Notes: generated by a model from the letters alone, not told the origin. Shown: positions 13,791 through 27,312, counted from the stretch's first letter. The stretch: DNA of 64,000 nucleotides from Acanthosoma haemorrhoidale (GCA_930367205.1 OV884011.1:117983866-118047865); one strand, 5' to 3'. A program made the numbers and translations.

Positions 13791-15154
13791 ACATCTCAAT
13801 CGATATTGGATAAAAAAAACGCGATGAATTTTGAGGCCATGGAATCAAAACAGGGAAGATACTGTGGGAAAACAAAGTACAACATCACGACTTTGGCAAA
13901 GATGCCCTTAGTTTTATTCAAAATAAATAAGAATGAATATCACAAAGGTATAATGTGACCAGATGTAAGACTAGTAGACCAGAGGATCAGTAGCCACACC
14001 TTTTATTTTTAACGGCCTAATCTTTAGTGCATACACTAAGAACTGAAGTTACATCGTAAAAATATATAATTACAAAATAAAGGGCGAAGAAGAGAAGAAA
14101 TAATATTTGCCTAGGTCGTATTTTTGACACTCATTTGTTGAATTATTCACTCAGTGAAAATCACCTTTTCGACAAATTACAAAAATATCTTAAAATTCGG
14201 GTTGTAATGGGTTAAATATGAGATTTCTACTGGCGTTACCATCTTTAATGTGTCCTTGACTACAAAAAATAAAATCAGAACTTTTAGTAATCAAAAACGT
14301 TCAGAGCAGTGTTGAAAGTTAGGGAAACGGGTCTAACTTTTACATGCAATTGTTATTTTAACCAAAAATTAATCAGCATGGTGTTAGGGAGTATACCATT
14401 AAAAAAACAGATCCACTATCGTGGAAGAGGCAGGCGAAATATGAAAACCCCGTATCACACCATGGTACCAGACGGCAAACTAGAAAGTATTATTACTGAG
14501 GTATATAAATGGTCAACTCGCCTATTCATAATCAACTTATCAAGTATACAAAAGTCATCACCTCTTTAAGATAGGATTTATATTAAAGCCAATTAATAAT
14601 TTTATCGCCATTTTTGAACTAAGATGTGAGAGATCTCAGTCAAGTCAACTAGAATTTGTTCGAATGCTAATTTATTATAGAATGTCCTTTTAATTGATGT
14701 TTAAGGAAAGTCATACAATTAAATATTTGCTGGAATACTTAAACATAGCAGAAGGGAATTTAATTCAATACCTCCCTTAGCATACGGCCCGTATAATCCT
14801 CCATTTACCAAATGCCGGCACCTAAAAGTCGGCTTATCAATTGATCGAAACATACGATCCGGCAGTTAGCAGAAATAATTGACCTTTCCAAGCAAGAAAC
14901 GGATGAATGAATGTCTGGACACCACTGTTGATTTCGTTATTGTTGGTGAAGAATGCTTCAGCTTATAGAACGCCCTCTTCCACAACTTAGATACTTTACT
15001 AGGTAAAATAACAGGTTGAGCTCATAAAACTATTGATCAAAACTGCAGTTTTAACATTGTTATTTTTTAAGTATCAATTACATTCCTGTATTAACCATTT
15101 ATTTCCTTTGAGAATAATAAAGTTCTTTACAATATCATCACATTTATAGTTTAC

Positions 15155-15536
15155 TGTTACTATTTTTTTTATCCCCCCCCCCTAAGCTCTCAAGTTAGAA
15201 ATTCCTGACAAGGGAAAAAGATAAAATATTTAGGTTAATCGGATCCTTATAAGGGGTGAGCCTCGGTGGAGGTTGGTTGTTTCGGTACAGTGGTGAGAGT
15301 CCACTGGTGGCTGGGCCTAGAGTCTCTCTAGGCATGTAGTGTATTCTTATTTAGCCTGATTTCAGTGATGGGTGCCCCTTAGAGGCTTGTTGTTGGCGGG
15401 CCTAGTGCCGTGATGTCCACCGTATTGTTACTATTTTTGTTTTTTCCCCCCTTAGCTCTTAATTTTTTAAGATTATAGATAAGGGAAAAAATAAAGGGAA
15501 TTTATTTGGGTTGAGCGGATCCTATTGTTACTATTT
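15155..15536 (-). mobile_element. Two family A retroposons inserted side by side
   Basis: Two minus-strand copies sit in a row. The first (15166-15422) is the longest family A copy seen here, and its body closely matches the 42950-43144 copy, for example ccactggtggctgggccta. The second (15437-15522) is truncated near ggatccg. The target string tgttactattt occurs three times: before the first copy (15155-15165), between the two (15426-15436) and after the second (15526-15536). The last two extend to 14 identical bases. Sense 3' ends read GAGAGCTTAG and GAGCTAAG before G and A runs. Confidence 0.75.
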
Positions 15537-18500
15537 AATATCCACATAACTTTCCATTCATCATCACAAATTTCCTTTGTGAGAAGAAGTTGAATTGGTA
15601 ATTTATTGCTTTAAATGTTTTTTGTAAGCGTGACAAACGATCAAGTTTAGGGTGTTAGAATTTGTCCTGAATTGGCACCATATCAGCCTATTTTTAAGTT
15701 AATCCATTACCTACATTCAGGATAGGTTTCTTATACCAGTAGCAAAAAGTTATCGTCCTCAAGGAAGCTGAACATTTACGCAGACGATCATGCAAAGCAT
15801 TATATACATCCACATACAAAAGTGGTGGTTATTTACAAGATACCACCATGTTCAGCCTAGAACGGGAACGCTTACATTAGTCAGGAATAGGATTGGCTAA
15901 TAAAATCCAGCTGAAGACAAATTAAAATTTGTCTGTTGACAGCAACTGTACCTTGTACACACAGATAAATTTATAAACACGTCCATTCAGACAACCTCTT
16001 ACATACCCAACCCTCTTGTTATTCAATGGATCGATACTGGACGAGCCTAGACGGTGAGTCACACCCAACACTCACCGCAAAATGGTACTAATAAAATTTC
16101 CATAGTCACAACAGTAGCTTTACATCAGTCACCAGCCGCTCCCCACAATGCAACACGAACGCTAAACACATATGCGACACATGTGAGCCTTCACTTGTAC
16201 TTCACTGCAATTGCCAAAAAATATGCCGTGCGCTTCAGTTAGTTAAAGGATTTATATACGTTTCGCTTGTTCAAGTTAGCGGAGCGTAAGATAATTTGCA
16301 CCCACGGATTATAAGTCGTCGCGTATTTAATACTGTCTGCAAAATACATTGCATTACTATATATTGATAATAAACATTCTAATTAGTAGTTATAGAATAA
16401 TTGATATAATACTGTTATATCCAATATTGTAATATCGTGGTAAAAATATGAGAACTCACTGCCAGTATAATTACTGCAGCTTTGATTACGATCTTTCGGA
16501 AGAATTCAAGGGAAAGCAAGTTGAGTCATATCATAAACAAAGCTAAATAAGATAAACTATTGCTCCAATGGCACGGGCATATCAGGGTGATGATGGTTAA
16601 TATGGAGCTATGCATATCAATAGGACGGTTATATGAAGAGATGATCCATGGCGGAGACGTGACAGAAGATGAATGGAGGAAATTGTAGCTCGTTCCACGA
16701 CTCTACGCTCAGAATCAAAATAAAGATAGCCTAAAATTGTTAAGGGCAGCATTAATATTTTAAAACAAATATAGAGATTAAGTTACCTTTATATCACAGG
16801 TAATACACATTCTGTCCCTAATTTTTACTTCTCCAAAATAACCTTCATGCTGAGTCAATAGTTCCTATTTCAATTTAAGTGATTTATGCAAATGAAACTG
16901 CCTAAATGTTTGTTATAAAATGTCAATAAGAATTTATTTATTAATATTTTATTTTTAGAGGAGAAAACCTTTATTTAAATGTATTCATATAATTCAAATA
17001 TGTGCTGTTTATTGTGAGATATTGCCGCAGTCACTTGATTGGATTTGTCCACCGCAGTATTTGGAGGAACAGGAGGGCTGTCCCCCTTTGGCTCAGTGCA
17101 GAAATAGCGTCTGAACAGTCTGGTCGCTGGCGAGCTTTTTTCCCCCTTATCTTCATAATCTTTTATTTCAGATCTCACCTTTTTTTTTTTTTTTTTTTTT
17201 CCCCTCAACCCCTATGAGTAATTATTTTTTAAAAATTAATTATTATAAACAGAATAATAATTTTGAATGAGGCTTTCTACTTGTACTGCATAGCTTATGC
17301 ATTGTTAGGAGTGCATGTCTTAAAAACTAACATTATCGGGTTGTTGTGATGGGGCACACCTTCGGGTTACAATAAAGGGAATAAAACCAAACTTACATAC
17401 TAAGTTACATTCTATTACGTTCCTGCCGGCAGGAACGTTATAGTTTGTAAGACAGATCTCACCCGTTCCCCTTGGAGCTTATATACCCACAGATGCTAAC
17501 GGACCATCCGTCAAGAACACCACTCAGCGGTTGGCCTGCGTGAACGATGGTCTGTTCACCCCGCCATCAATGCGTGACTATATTTTTATGAAAAACAGTT
17601 TGAGCTTTTGAATACAAATGAAAAATTGTACTTATTTATAAATTTAAGAGATAATGTCATATTAAATACATTTTGATTATTTTTGTTTTTTAGGCTTTAA
17701 AACTTTTTTTTTCAATAATACATATATTGCGATTTTTATCGGCAGTTTCATTCATTTTCTGTTTTTTTACATACAGTCCACTTACCTTTAGAGTTACCTT
17801 TAGGAGCAACCTGTACAAAGGAATATTTTAAAGGAATTAAATTCTTCACGACGGAATTAAATTATAACATTAAATAAAGAAAAAATGTGTTAATTTATTG
17901 GACATTTATAATAGATTTTGTCCGTGGCTTCGATCGCTTATGTGACTTATGAAAACAATTTCTAAACAAATTTTTTTTTTTTTCAAAACAATGAAATATA
18001 GCATCTGTCTTAATGATAATTTTTTATACAAATTTTTAGGGTTTCTTTGATTTTTTAAAAATAAGCTTCCTTAAATGGTTCTTTGAGTAAGTCCGCTGTT
18101 TTGTTAGTCCCCTCTTCAAGCTACTACTGACAACAGCAGTAATGAAATTTTATATAGATATTATTCTATGGTTTTAAGTAGAGTACAAAATTAAAGGTGT
18201 AATTTCTGATTCCTTATGTTGGACTAAATCAGATGATTAAAATATTTACATTATTTTGCAATACAATAAAAAAAAACAGTTTTCTCATTCAAAGCAAGGT
18301 GCAATTCAGCCAAGATTTATTATAGGGACAAAGAAAGTTGCACCATTCCTCAAGGAAATTGCAAGGACAATGGCAATACTTTCTCTCGCAAGCCGTTATT
18401 CTAACAGACGATATCATGACACGTATTCCTAGACGTAGAACCACGATTGCTTGCGTCCTGTTGGTGAACATAAAATCTGCAGAATATTTACTCGTAAAAA

Positions 18501-19843
18501 ACACATACAGATTTTGCTAATAGTCAAATTTAATTTACACTTAACGTCTACTGCGGCAATTGAGTATTTAGTGGAAATAATTAGCGATCGCAAATTTTTC
18601 AACAGCTATTTAGTTGCCAAATTCTGACTGATTCTTTGTGCATTCCAACATATACTTCTTAATTAATCATCTGTCTGAACTCCAGGTTCTTTAGTTATCG
18701 ATAATGCGAGAGCCTAGGAAATTACAATGTGCCGTATCAGTGATGTCGGTGATGATAATCATACAGCCATGATCATCGATAATACCATCACTAACTTGTT
18801 CCAGTGCAGGCCGCAGGACTGGAGTATGCGAAAAATTCGTAGCACGGTTTCTCTTCGGATTTGTGTTCGTGGGGGGGGGGTTCTAAAGGATAGGAAAATG
18901 TTTGTTGACGGAGTCGGGAAGGGCAGTTTTAAGCCAGGAGAGGGGATGGGGCGCTAAATCCCCTACTCTTTCTTATCTCGGTAACCATTGGTTTTAGAAG
19001 AATGAAATTGTTTTTAAATCTGCTACAACTTCTATTCTAAAAAAAAAAATACTCGAAGTCAACTGTTTCTCTAAAAATCAATAAAGAATGAAAAATGTAG
19101 AAATTTATGTCTCTTGATAGTATTGACGGGGCCAAAGAGCGTTTTACTACATATAAACCAAGTAGTAAATTATGGTTGGGTAATTAATGTATTAGTGCCC
19201 ATTAGGTAACTTGCACAAGGATATGAGGCTGAGAGTCGGAATCGGTCTAGTTCATCAAATCCAACTGAAGAAGTTTAGTACGTTTGGTGATTTTCCTCGT
19301 GAATTTAACAGACGAACCATGTCGATATGTTCCCAATCATCTGCCACAAGGATCGATATAGTCTTTGATAGATATGATTTATGATGATATGATTTCCATC
19401 ATGTTGTCAGAGTCAAAATAACGGCCCAACAACTAGTACCCCGTGAAGCGGCAGTGACTTCTTAGTTAGGATTGGAAATAAATTTTAGCTGGTTAAATAC
19501 CTGTGTAAATGTTTACCTTCTTTCATATAGAGAAGCTTTTTACCTTAGAACGTGCTACAATCTGCAGAGCTCGAGTATTTTATGCGGCTGAACATTCAAA
19601 TTCGAATTATGTGTTTATTCTAAGCCCCGACACAAAGGTTTTGGTTCTTCCTAACCATTATTGGAAAGAGCTATCTACGTACAACATCAACGGATTGTAT
19701 TTCAGTGGCTGTCCTAAAAAGTAGCCTGCCTAGTCATATAGCAGCTGAATAACTTATCTAATAGAATAATAATAATAATAATATATAATTCTTAAACGAA
19801 TCAGTTCCCTTCATGATAAATGGTGAATAATAGCATGTAACAG
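15537..19843. other. AT-rich DNA without recognisable genes
   Basis: No conserved protein was recognised. The interval contains an uninterrupted T run of about 20 near 17179-17200, a perfect palindrome at 17417-17438, and moderately G+C-rich patches at 16030-16330, 17020-17130 and 17440-17580. These look like old repeats but could not be classed. A good splice-donor-like GTGAGT occurs near 16051 but no matching exon could be supported. Confidence 0.5.
17417..17438. repeat. Perfect 22-bp palindrome
   Basis: The left half acgttcctgcc is followed directly by its exact reverse complement ggcaggaacgt, with no spacer, and outer bases extend the symmetry imperfectly. A perfect, G+C-rich 22-bp dyad is striking in this AT-rich background. 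It could be a protein-binding dyad, a relic of a fold-back element or a strong cruciform-forming site. No function is assigned. Confidence 0.8.
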
Positions 19844-20056
19844 TACTTGTGGAAAATTATGAAAGGGACTATTTTGCACGAATCCCATTCATCTAGGCGT
19901 ATGGTTGACCAAGTAAGGCCTACAAGAGCGTACACATTCACGGTCTTAAAATTCTATTACGTTTTATAGAGAATCGGTTGACTTTACGAAGACCTTATCT
20001 ATTCTAAAAGTTCTAGAAAATTTATAAATGAACAATTTAAGACCAATTGCATTTCT
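19844..20056. repeat. Interspersed repeat, partner of 40655-40793
   Basis: Blocks shared in the same order with 40655-40793 include tacttgtggaaaatta, cctacaagagc and aattgcatttct. The copy here carries about 75 bp extra between the second and third blocks. No terminal repeats, A tail or coding frame are apparent, so the class is unknown. Confidence 0.55.
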
Positions 20057-20299
20057 TTAGCACTGGGCGCATTTATCTAGTGCAGATCTATCATTAGGTA
20101 CAAGCGATCTAGCGCCCCCCCCCCCGACGTAGTCTGCCCTCGACGCCTGTACCTTATAATTTCCTACCGCCTAGGAGAATTCTTGAGATTGAAAAACCCA
20201 TGGATATCTATGGATGGAACGTATTTTTAGGGTTTGTTGCTAGGTTTCTTCAAAATTCAAAACCCTTATAATTATTAGTCAAAGAAAAAACATATTTAC

Positions 20300-20345
20300 A
20301 GTATCTGACCGGAGATTCCCAAGGTCCCGGGTTCGAATCCTGACC
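20300..20345 (+). repeat. tRNA-like B-box fragment (SINE head)
   Basis: An exact ggttcgaatcc at 20330-20340 matches the internal RNA polymerase III B box. The T-arm can pair over four of five positions, but no complete cloverleaf could be drawn, so this is not called a tRNA gene. It most likely belongs to a decayed tRNA-derived SINE. Confidence 0.4.
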
Positions 20346-23235
20346 GTTTTAGTTTACCTTTGTTCTTTAATCTATCGGAAACTTATTCCCCTGAACTGTT
20401 TTGTTTTCAAAGGATGAATCAACCAACAAAAAATATACAGCCCATTAGACTACTTTAAAAAAAAATTAGAATACCTACGACAGAGCTTTTGTAAAAAGAT
20501 TGTCGGAAGTACAACCAACAAATCACGAAAGTAGCTTGCTAGCAGTTTTTTCTTACCCAAATATTATCTTATGCTGATGCTAAAACAATATCTACCCTCA
20601 ACATGTTCATTTAAACATTTGTTTGTGTACCTAGCATAATAATCTGTTCGTATCAGGTAACGTAGTATAGGTAACTACTCTTACCAAAACAAAATAAGAT
20701 CAAAAGCTTTTGAAGAGTAACAAACCGTGTTGTTACTTAAAACCTAAATTTTACTATCCCTTCCAATCTAACATTTTGTATATAAAAAAAACAGTAATCA
20801 CGTTTCCTGTTTTTATTATTAAGCTTATCTCAATCCAATAAGTAACTTTTAAAAATGTGCTAGTGCTATTATAAAAACACACTAGCATGAAGTTCGTTCA
20901 AGCATCTTCCCTAAAAACCATAAGAGAAAACTTATTAAACAAACAAAAAAAGTTGTAAGCCGTGGGAAAAATAAATCTGTAAGACAATCAAAATGTTAAG
21001 ACCCTCTCTCGAGACTGCATAAAATGAATCAGTGGAAATTTTCCGCTAGCACCGAAGGCTAAATCAATCATCTGCGTTGCTTAGATGAATAAACAGATCA
21101 AGATGAACCTAACATTTTCACGGTGTTTTAAAAACAGCATGGAAAAGATTTCTCAAAATATTGAATGAACAAAAATATCCGCTTGAATCATTTAAATAGA
21201 TCATATCTAGGAACAATAACCGGAAAATTGTATGATGTAATAACTATGTTATGAGATAGATTGTAGAACTAGTAGGCAGTGTTCTAGTTCCCTACTTGAT
21301 AGTTTTTATTATACAATAGTTAATCATGACCGTCGATTGTACAATCAATTCCAATTGACCAGCTTGTTCGAGAACGATCCGGGTGCATTGTGGAATCATG
21401 CAACAAGATAAATTAAAAACCACGAATAGGTCTCACGATAAATCAGATTATAACCTTTTATATTGTAATACAACCACATTATCAATAAAAAAAAAAAAGA
21501 AAAAAAAAAATTCAAGTATGATGCATGAAACAACGTTTCTTAATGTTTGCGAACGATATCATTCCTCTAGCAATAATATTTCAAATGCACTGTTTGTGTG
21601 ATTATTAATGATTTTTACAGCTCATTTTAGCTACAAAAAATGTACATAACGGCATTGAGATATTCACTTTATTGCCCAACTCATGTTCATTTTTTTTTAA
21701 TTTATATCTTACTAATATATTTTTCTTGTACACCATTATTTTTTTTAATTACACTTAATTATTTTTACTGGGCTTATATTTTTAGCAGCATCCATGCTAA
21801 ATTCAAAATAACGTTTAAAAAAACCTGGTTGAGTTGGGGAGACAATTTCGATGAGTTATAATGACATTTTGCAAATATAGTTTATAGAAAAAGTAACATA
21901 CGAATGACGACGAAGGCGTAGATGTCTTAATTTTAATGCCCCAAAAAATATAGATTTTTTTTATATAGAGTAGTAACTAATTATTTAATTAATGCACTTA
22001 ATGCATGTATACGTCATCTCACGATATGCAATCCGTTGATCATGAGGATTACTATAAAACTAGAAACAGAATGTTAAAGGCTTTAGGAACTGACCTGCCT
22101 ACACAGCGCAATTAAATGGTTAGTATTTCCTGCCACGACCTAGTGACATTAATTGACCTTTAGCCGGCCAATAATTAAACATTTTACTAGGGCACAGAGC
22201 AACCAGTTAAGACAATTAAACAACGGAATGTTAATGGGAAGCATCTGTTTGGAATATATTCAAATGTTAATACGTTAGAGCCATCTGTGGTAATCGTCCA
22301 ATAAGACACACTATAAAACAAATTAGGAAGTGCATATAGGTATCCTTTAACGATTAGCTGTTGAGATGTGGCTCAAAAAATCTTACAAATCAGAGATAAC
22401 TCGGCTTATTCCCACAAACCTCTCCAGTTAATGATTTAACAAAAATATAAATTAAAGTAATCCAGGCTGTTATTGAATACGTTAAACGAAGGAAATATTA
22501 ACTTTCCAGAAAGGAATTCAAACTCAAAACCTCTTTTATTTCCCCGTTTCTGGGGTTGGTAAAAGGTGGTTTAATAGAGCTGGTGCACAATAAGGTTTCG
22601 GTTCCAGGGGTTTATATCAATACCTGTGGTGTAATAGCTTTTACAGCGCTGGTTCAGAGCTTCCAGCAACATATAAACTTTCCATAAATTTATTTACAAC
22701 TATATATGACTCCATATAATTATCTACAAAAATAATTTTTTTTCTTCTCAAACGCTATGAATCTACAATAAGAAGTTTGGTTCCATTTGGATCGTTATCA
22801 GCTCAGATAGGACACATTCGAGAAACACAGGTGGATACAAAGAGATGCCATAATTCTTGAGGAAGGGTTTGACAGGGCAGGCCATATTTCAACCACACAG
22901 ACGGATGGACAACCCGCCTACGTTTATGACAAACTATCGCCTTTGTAGTTCTTAAGATGGAGTGGAATAAATCTGTCAACACTTTTTTTGTTAGGTTTTT
23001 TTTTCTTATTTAAGCTAAAAAAAAAAATAGGCCTGACATAAGTACTAAAAGGTCACGCCTTCCTTAAAAGAAAACCGGGCCTACTATTCATAGTTATAAA
23101 ACGACCTTTCCTCTTGACATTTTTCAAAATGTTATCACGCAGAATACGATAAAAAGTAACATTAATTCAATCACTCCGATTCAAAATAATACAATAAGGT
23201 ATGACCTTATAAAACTACTTTTTCTTCAAGAAGCC
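20346..23235. other. AT-rich DNA without recognisable genes
   Basis: Nothing coding was recognised. Near 22568-22675 two adjacent stretches each resemble a tRNA-like head (gtggtttaatagagctgg and gtggtgtaatagc), possibly old SINE material. The rest is AT-rich with homopolymer runs. Confidence 0.5.
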
Positions 23236-23432
23236 ATAGGAGTGTCGTCACCATGGTTAGCATTTTAATTTCTAGGTTTTGGGGCCCGAGTTCGATTCCC
23301 GACATAACCAAGGATTTTTTTTCTTTCAGGGATGAGTCTCATGGGTCTGGGAATGGGTTTACTGTGTCTCTTGAGGATAAATGAACAGCAACTTGAATTA
23401 AAAAGTAGCGAATCCAATAAGATTGAAAAGAC
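23236..23432 (+). mobile_element. tRNA-derived SINE, copy 1
   Basis: A degenerate A box (caccatggttagc near 23250) is followed by a good B box (gagttcgattcccg near 23289). The downstream body matches the SINE at 55671-55830: both have gaggataaatga, then aattgaa or a close variant, then gaatccaat-aata/aaga. The order of A box, B box and shared tail identifies a tRNA-head SINE on the plus strand. It encodes no protein and depends on a partner LINE. Boundaries are approximate because no target duplication was found. Confidence 0.65.
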
Positions 23433-25326
23433 GGTTGGCTATTACGACAATCTTCGTCGACATATATTTTCATGATATTTCTTTTTTAACCGTAAGAGGA
23501 GAAAGAAGTCAATCTCATCACCAATTTGAAAAATGAACTGAATGAGTCCCAATAATCAGTTTATGATTGTTGAAACAAGGATTCACAAAATTGAAGAACT
23601 GAAATATTTGAAGGGTCGGTATATTAGCGGAAACCATCTTAGAGACAAATCGAGAAATTCACTGTTTACTAGAGACTTCCCTAACAAACCTTTCATAACA
23701 AGGCACTCAATTTTTTGCAGCTGATTTCATTCATCATTGATTCATTTCCTACTTTATTTGAGCACCGCAAGTAGCGTATCGGAACGCAAGTGGTCCGACA
23801 TATATCGTTCCGGAAGGGGGACGTTGCTGTGGTGGTGGTGAGCTTACATGATGGATTAATAAACTCATTTGATTTGAACACATAACTTGGATTTCTTTTA
23901 AGCCTGTTATTTCGTCATTATGTTTTCCAATCATGTGATCCGCAACACAAGTAAAATTTTCAAACCAACGCAATTGTAGTTCAATTTCCGAAAGTGGATA
24001 ATGTTTCGTATGTTTCACAGACATGATAATCGTGTTCACGTCACTCTGCTGGTTTAAATTAATGATTAGGACCATGTCGGCTCAGGTGAAATAACTTAAT
24101 TAAAGCATGCCTATTACTCTGACGGGCCGTAGTTCAAAGACAGGTGACCGCTAACGATATTGTATTAGGTGCGGATCGATATCCCTTTGATCTCAAATAC
24201 CGATCTCTCTCTCCGTAATATAAGAACGCAGTCTATAAAAATCCTGATAAACAATACACACCATTACCAACAGTAGGAGCCTTCGTTATAATCTATAGAT
24301 GTGCCATTCGAAAAGTTGCAAATCAGATAATATTTCATTTTTTTTATTTATGTGAATATGCAATCACAGTAAGTCGGCTTTAATTATAATTTACTAAATG
24401 TTAAATTATAACAGTAGATAAGGAAATTTAACACGGTAAATTTGTAAGAACATTGGCAGCAATACTACTTACATCTATGTATAAAGTTTTTAATATATAA
24501 TAAAAGGGACAATTCATCAATGTTCAATGAATCAACAAATTCGTTTCTTCAGACGTTTTCAATTGTGCTATACAACAATCATTGTCACGTTCCAGAACTG
24601 ATTTAAGTTTGTTTAGAAAACACAAATTAATAAGCTAAAACTATTTCAATCCATCAATATTATCAGTCAAAAATTGATAAAGTTTTAGCTATTAAAACTC
24701 AGAAATACACGAGTTCACATTTCACTAAAATCTACAAAACCTATCAGAAAAACAATTAAAAAAATTATAATGGTTAAATCTAATGTCATGAATTCAGCCA
24801 AATTACCAATAATAAGATGATATTTGCGGACCTATTTAAACGTCAAAAGATATAAAAACAATTACAATAAACGTTTAAAAGAGGAATGTTATCTGAAAGA
24901 TTTTAAGCGATTAATGGAACTATTTAGGAGGAACGGGGGGAGGGCTGGAGGGCAGTGCAGAATTTTTAATTTCCTCTTTCTTATTAATAGGGTTTCTTGA
25001 AAAATTCCTATTAAAAGCTTTGCGTCTCCTGAAAAAATATATATTGTGGCGTCGTATCGCTGAATTTCAAGCATTCTCAGAACTTACAAGTGTCACAAAT
25101 TCCTCAGAAACAGCATTAAGACCATTAATTCACAATTGTTCTTTGGCTAACAATTATTAAAAATAGTGGGATGACTACCAGATGAATAATTCATGTCCTT
25201 AAGATGAGTAAGATAGTAATTTGATATTTTGGTTTCACCACATTTGCATATAACTAACCACATATGGTATTATAATAAAGCAATAAAATCGTTTATCATC
25301 AATATCTTCATTATCACAGATCTAAA

Positions 25327-25359
25327 GCTTTCGACTGTACTACCAAAACATCTTCAGGC
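25327..25359 (-). repeat. CCTGAAGATG...TCGAAAGC structured motif
   Basis: On the minus strand gcctgaagatg is followed after 14 bases by tcgaaagc. This resembles the arrangement at 50841-50880, where cctgaggatg is followed by a hairpin and ccgaaacgtcg. Such motifs recur near the ends of some invertebrate retroelements. It is probably the relic of one dispersed element. Confidence 0.35.
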
Positions 25360-25576
25360 TTTTAAATGAAACAAGTCTTTAAACATTTAACTTTTTTTAA
25401 GTGTGAATGCCAGTTATATATGGCTAATTATACTGTGTAGTTGATGACTTGAGGTGTGTTGTTTAGCGTGCTACTGTGTGGATCATAGACATTTTGTGGC
25501 TGTAGTGATGCCGACGTCCTGCTGTATTCGTCATTGATGGTTTCCTAATTATAAAATCAACTATCCACTCTCACCA

Positions 25577-25870
25577 ATGACCCGACCCGCTCATGTGGTG
25601 TAGCAGTTCTGCCCGTGAGAACCGTTTCATTCTCGAGTTCTACCGTGAATGAACTTTGTATGCATTGATTCATTGCCGAAGGCTGGCCGGGAACAATGCC
25701 GGTAGTTGGCCTTAGAGAGAACAGATGTTACAACTGGCGAGGGGTAGGACAGGCAGGTCAGACCCGCAGAACACATGGCCGCCTAATGGTGCATGCCTCT
25801 CCTCTCACATAATGCCCTTTTTTGACGGGGGACAGTGGATGTAGCTGTAAGTCAGATGTCGGCACATTGT
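25577..25870 (+). mobile_element. Possible tRNA-derived SINE
   Basis: A tRNA-like head is suggested by tgtggtgtagcagttctg near 25595 (A-box region) and ctcgagttctaccg near 25632 (weak B box). A G+C-rich body of about 230 bp follows. It differs in sequence from the SINE at 23.2 and 55.7 kb, so it would be a second family. The B box is poor and no tail or duplication was found. Confidence 0.35.
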
Positions 25871-27076
25871 TAGCTAGACCAACTCGCAAGTCTAATCGCT
25901 ACGTTATCGTCAAAATCATGAATTGCAATGAAATAATTTCTCTGAGTAAGGCAATGCATACTTATGTAAATACCACCCAATAATAATTTAATTATAACCA
26001 ATACTATATCTAGGATATAACTGCAATTAACGATACTTCCTGTTATCAAATGGGATCTCAGTGTCGGATTTCAAGTAACTGGCTTAAATAGGAGACTCAC
26101 GAAGACCAGAAAATACAGTTAGACAACAAACAGAAAGCAAGGTTGGTTGGTTTTCAAAAAAATCAACGAAACCTTGAAGAGATGTTGGATTTCATCATAG
26201 TTACTCATGACCTGAGCTGATTCAAAATAACATCCAACTTATTAAGAAATTCATAACAAAATACCATCCGGTCAAATGCATCACGGGATGGTCGAGGGTA
26301 CCAACAATCAGAAGATGTAATGAATACAAAAATATATTACAGAAAATATAAATTTATAGCAGAAAAAAAAGCAGTGAAAAATGAACTACACTTTTGACAT
26401 TTAGAGGATTGAAGCACACATCCAGTAAATATTTTTTAAAAAGTTTACGAAGAATGCTTCCTTTACTATGCTGTTCCACTCTTGCTTCTTTAATGTTACG
26501 ATTTAAAAAAAATAGTTACGTTGCTCATGAGGCAATTAACGTTTTTGTAATATTCGTGCGTTTTTGAATTATAATCAATAGAACATTCAAACAGATAATT
26601 ACCCATTACTATTTAATAATAATTTACTTTTAATAGCTGAGACTACCGATATTATCCTATTGCATTATATTGATATTTCATTGTGTTTATATATTCAAGC
26701 ACAATATCTGTACTATCATAGAGAGAATAACTTTATTTATTTATTTTAATAAAGGCCATGGGAATGATAAATTTGCTGTGTTACCTTATCGTGGTATTTG
26801 CCGACTATATACATCTTTGGCAGTTAACACATACATATAATTATACACCCCTCTGGAAGGGATATTACCAGTATATTATATTTGTTATCTTTTTAATATT
26901 TACAGAAAACAAATACAATAAAATAACATTATTTATTATCTTGGAAATTAATCATAATATTAGAACTTGTCAGTGGAAACGCTAATGAAATATGAAATAC
27001 ATATTAGTTTTGTTTTGACTAAAGTCACTTTATTTAGTACAAATGCTATTTTCCTATGCTATAGTATTTTCCTTTT

Positions 27077-27136
27077 ATTTTTCCCACATCCTATTTTTAT
27101 AAGTTTGAGAGCTATGAAAAAAAAAAAAAAAAAAAA
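27077..27136 (+). mobile_element. Family A retroposon, 5'-truncated
   Basis: The stretch ttttcccacatcctattttt followed by ataagtttgagagctatg and about 20 A is the sense 3' end of family A, best matching the 9-kb subtype. Only 60 bp remain, consistent with 5' truncation during reverse transcription. The G run seen in other copies is absent here. Confidence 0.65.
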
Positions 27137-27240
27137 TGTATATCATTATACTTGTTTATTCATTATATAATTTCTATAAGGTAGCAGAACCTGTATATGA
27201 TGTAGTGATGCTACAGGAAATACAGGAATAATTTGTAAAT

Positions 27241-27312
27241 AGATTCGCCTGAGGATCTATAGTTATATATGATTGTCTGTAAATTTGAAGAGGTTATGAA
27301 ACAAAAAAAAAA
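27241..27312 (+). mobile_element. Family B A-tailed retroposon fragment
   Basis: This is the second copy of the element at 10805-10872, sharing cctgaggatctata and ctgtaaatttgaagagg-like sequence before an A tail. It lies about 105 bp downstream of a family A copy in the same orientation; the two tails are unrelated in sequence. Confidence 0.5.

Larger units (their letters stand above)
9421..15154. other. AT-rich DNA, mostly featureless
   Basis: No gene was recognised. The interval holds one family B retroposon (10805-10872) and a G+C-richer patch at 13560-13790, both listed separately. Homopolymer runs (C near 10793-10802, several A and T runs) are frequent. Open frames are short and of biased composition. 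Confidence 0.55.
23433..27076. other. AT-rich DNA with one possible SINE
   Basis: No gene was recognised. An open frame of 108 codons at 23749-24075 on the minus strand has no recognisable domain. A tRNA-like SINE candidate at 25577-25870 and a structured motif at 25327-25359 are listed separately. Confidence 0.5.

Noticed and set aside
16030..16260. Second promoter/exon candidate (GTGAGT donor, TATATAAA on the minus strand)
   Set aside because: The donor-like and TATA-like sites lie on opposite strands and no initiator falls at the right distance.
20300..20345. Functional tRNA gene at the perfect B box
   Set aside because: No complete cloverleaf or acceptor stem could be drawn; a SINE relic fits better.
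23749..24075. 108-codon minus-strand open frame with a Pro/Gln-rich patch
   Set aside because: No domain recognised, no promoter or splice context, and it overlaps another open frame on the same strand; too weak to call.
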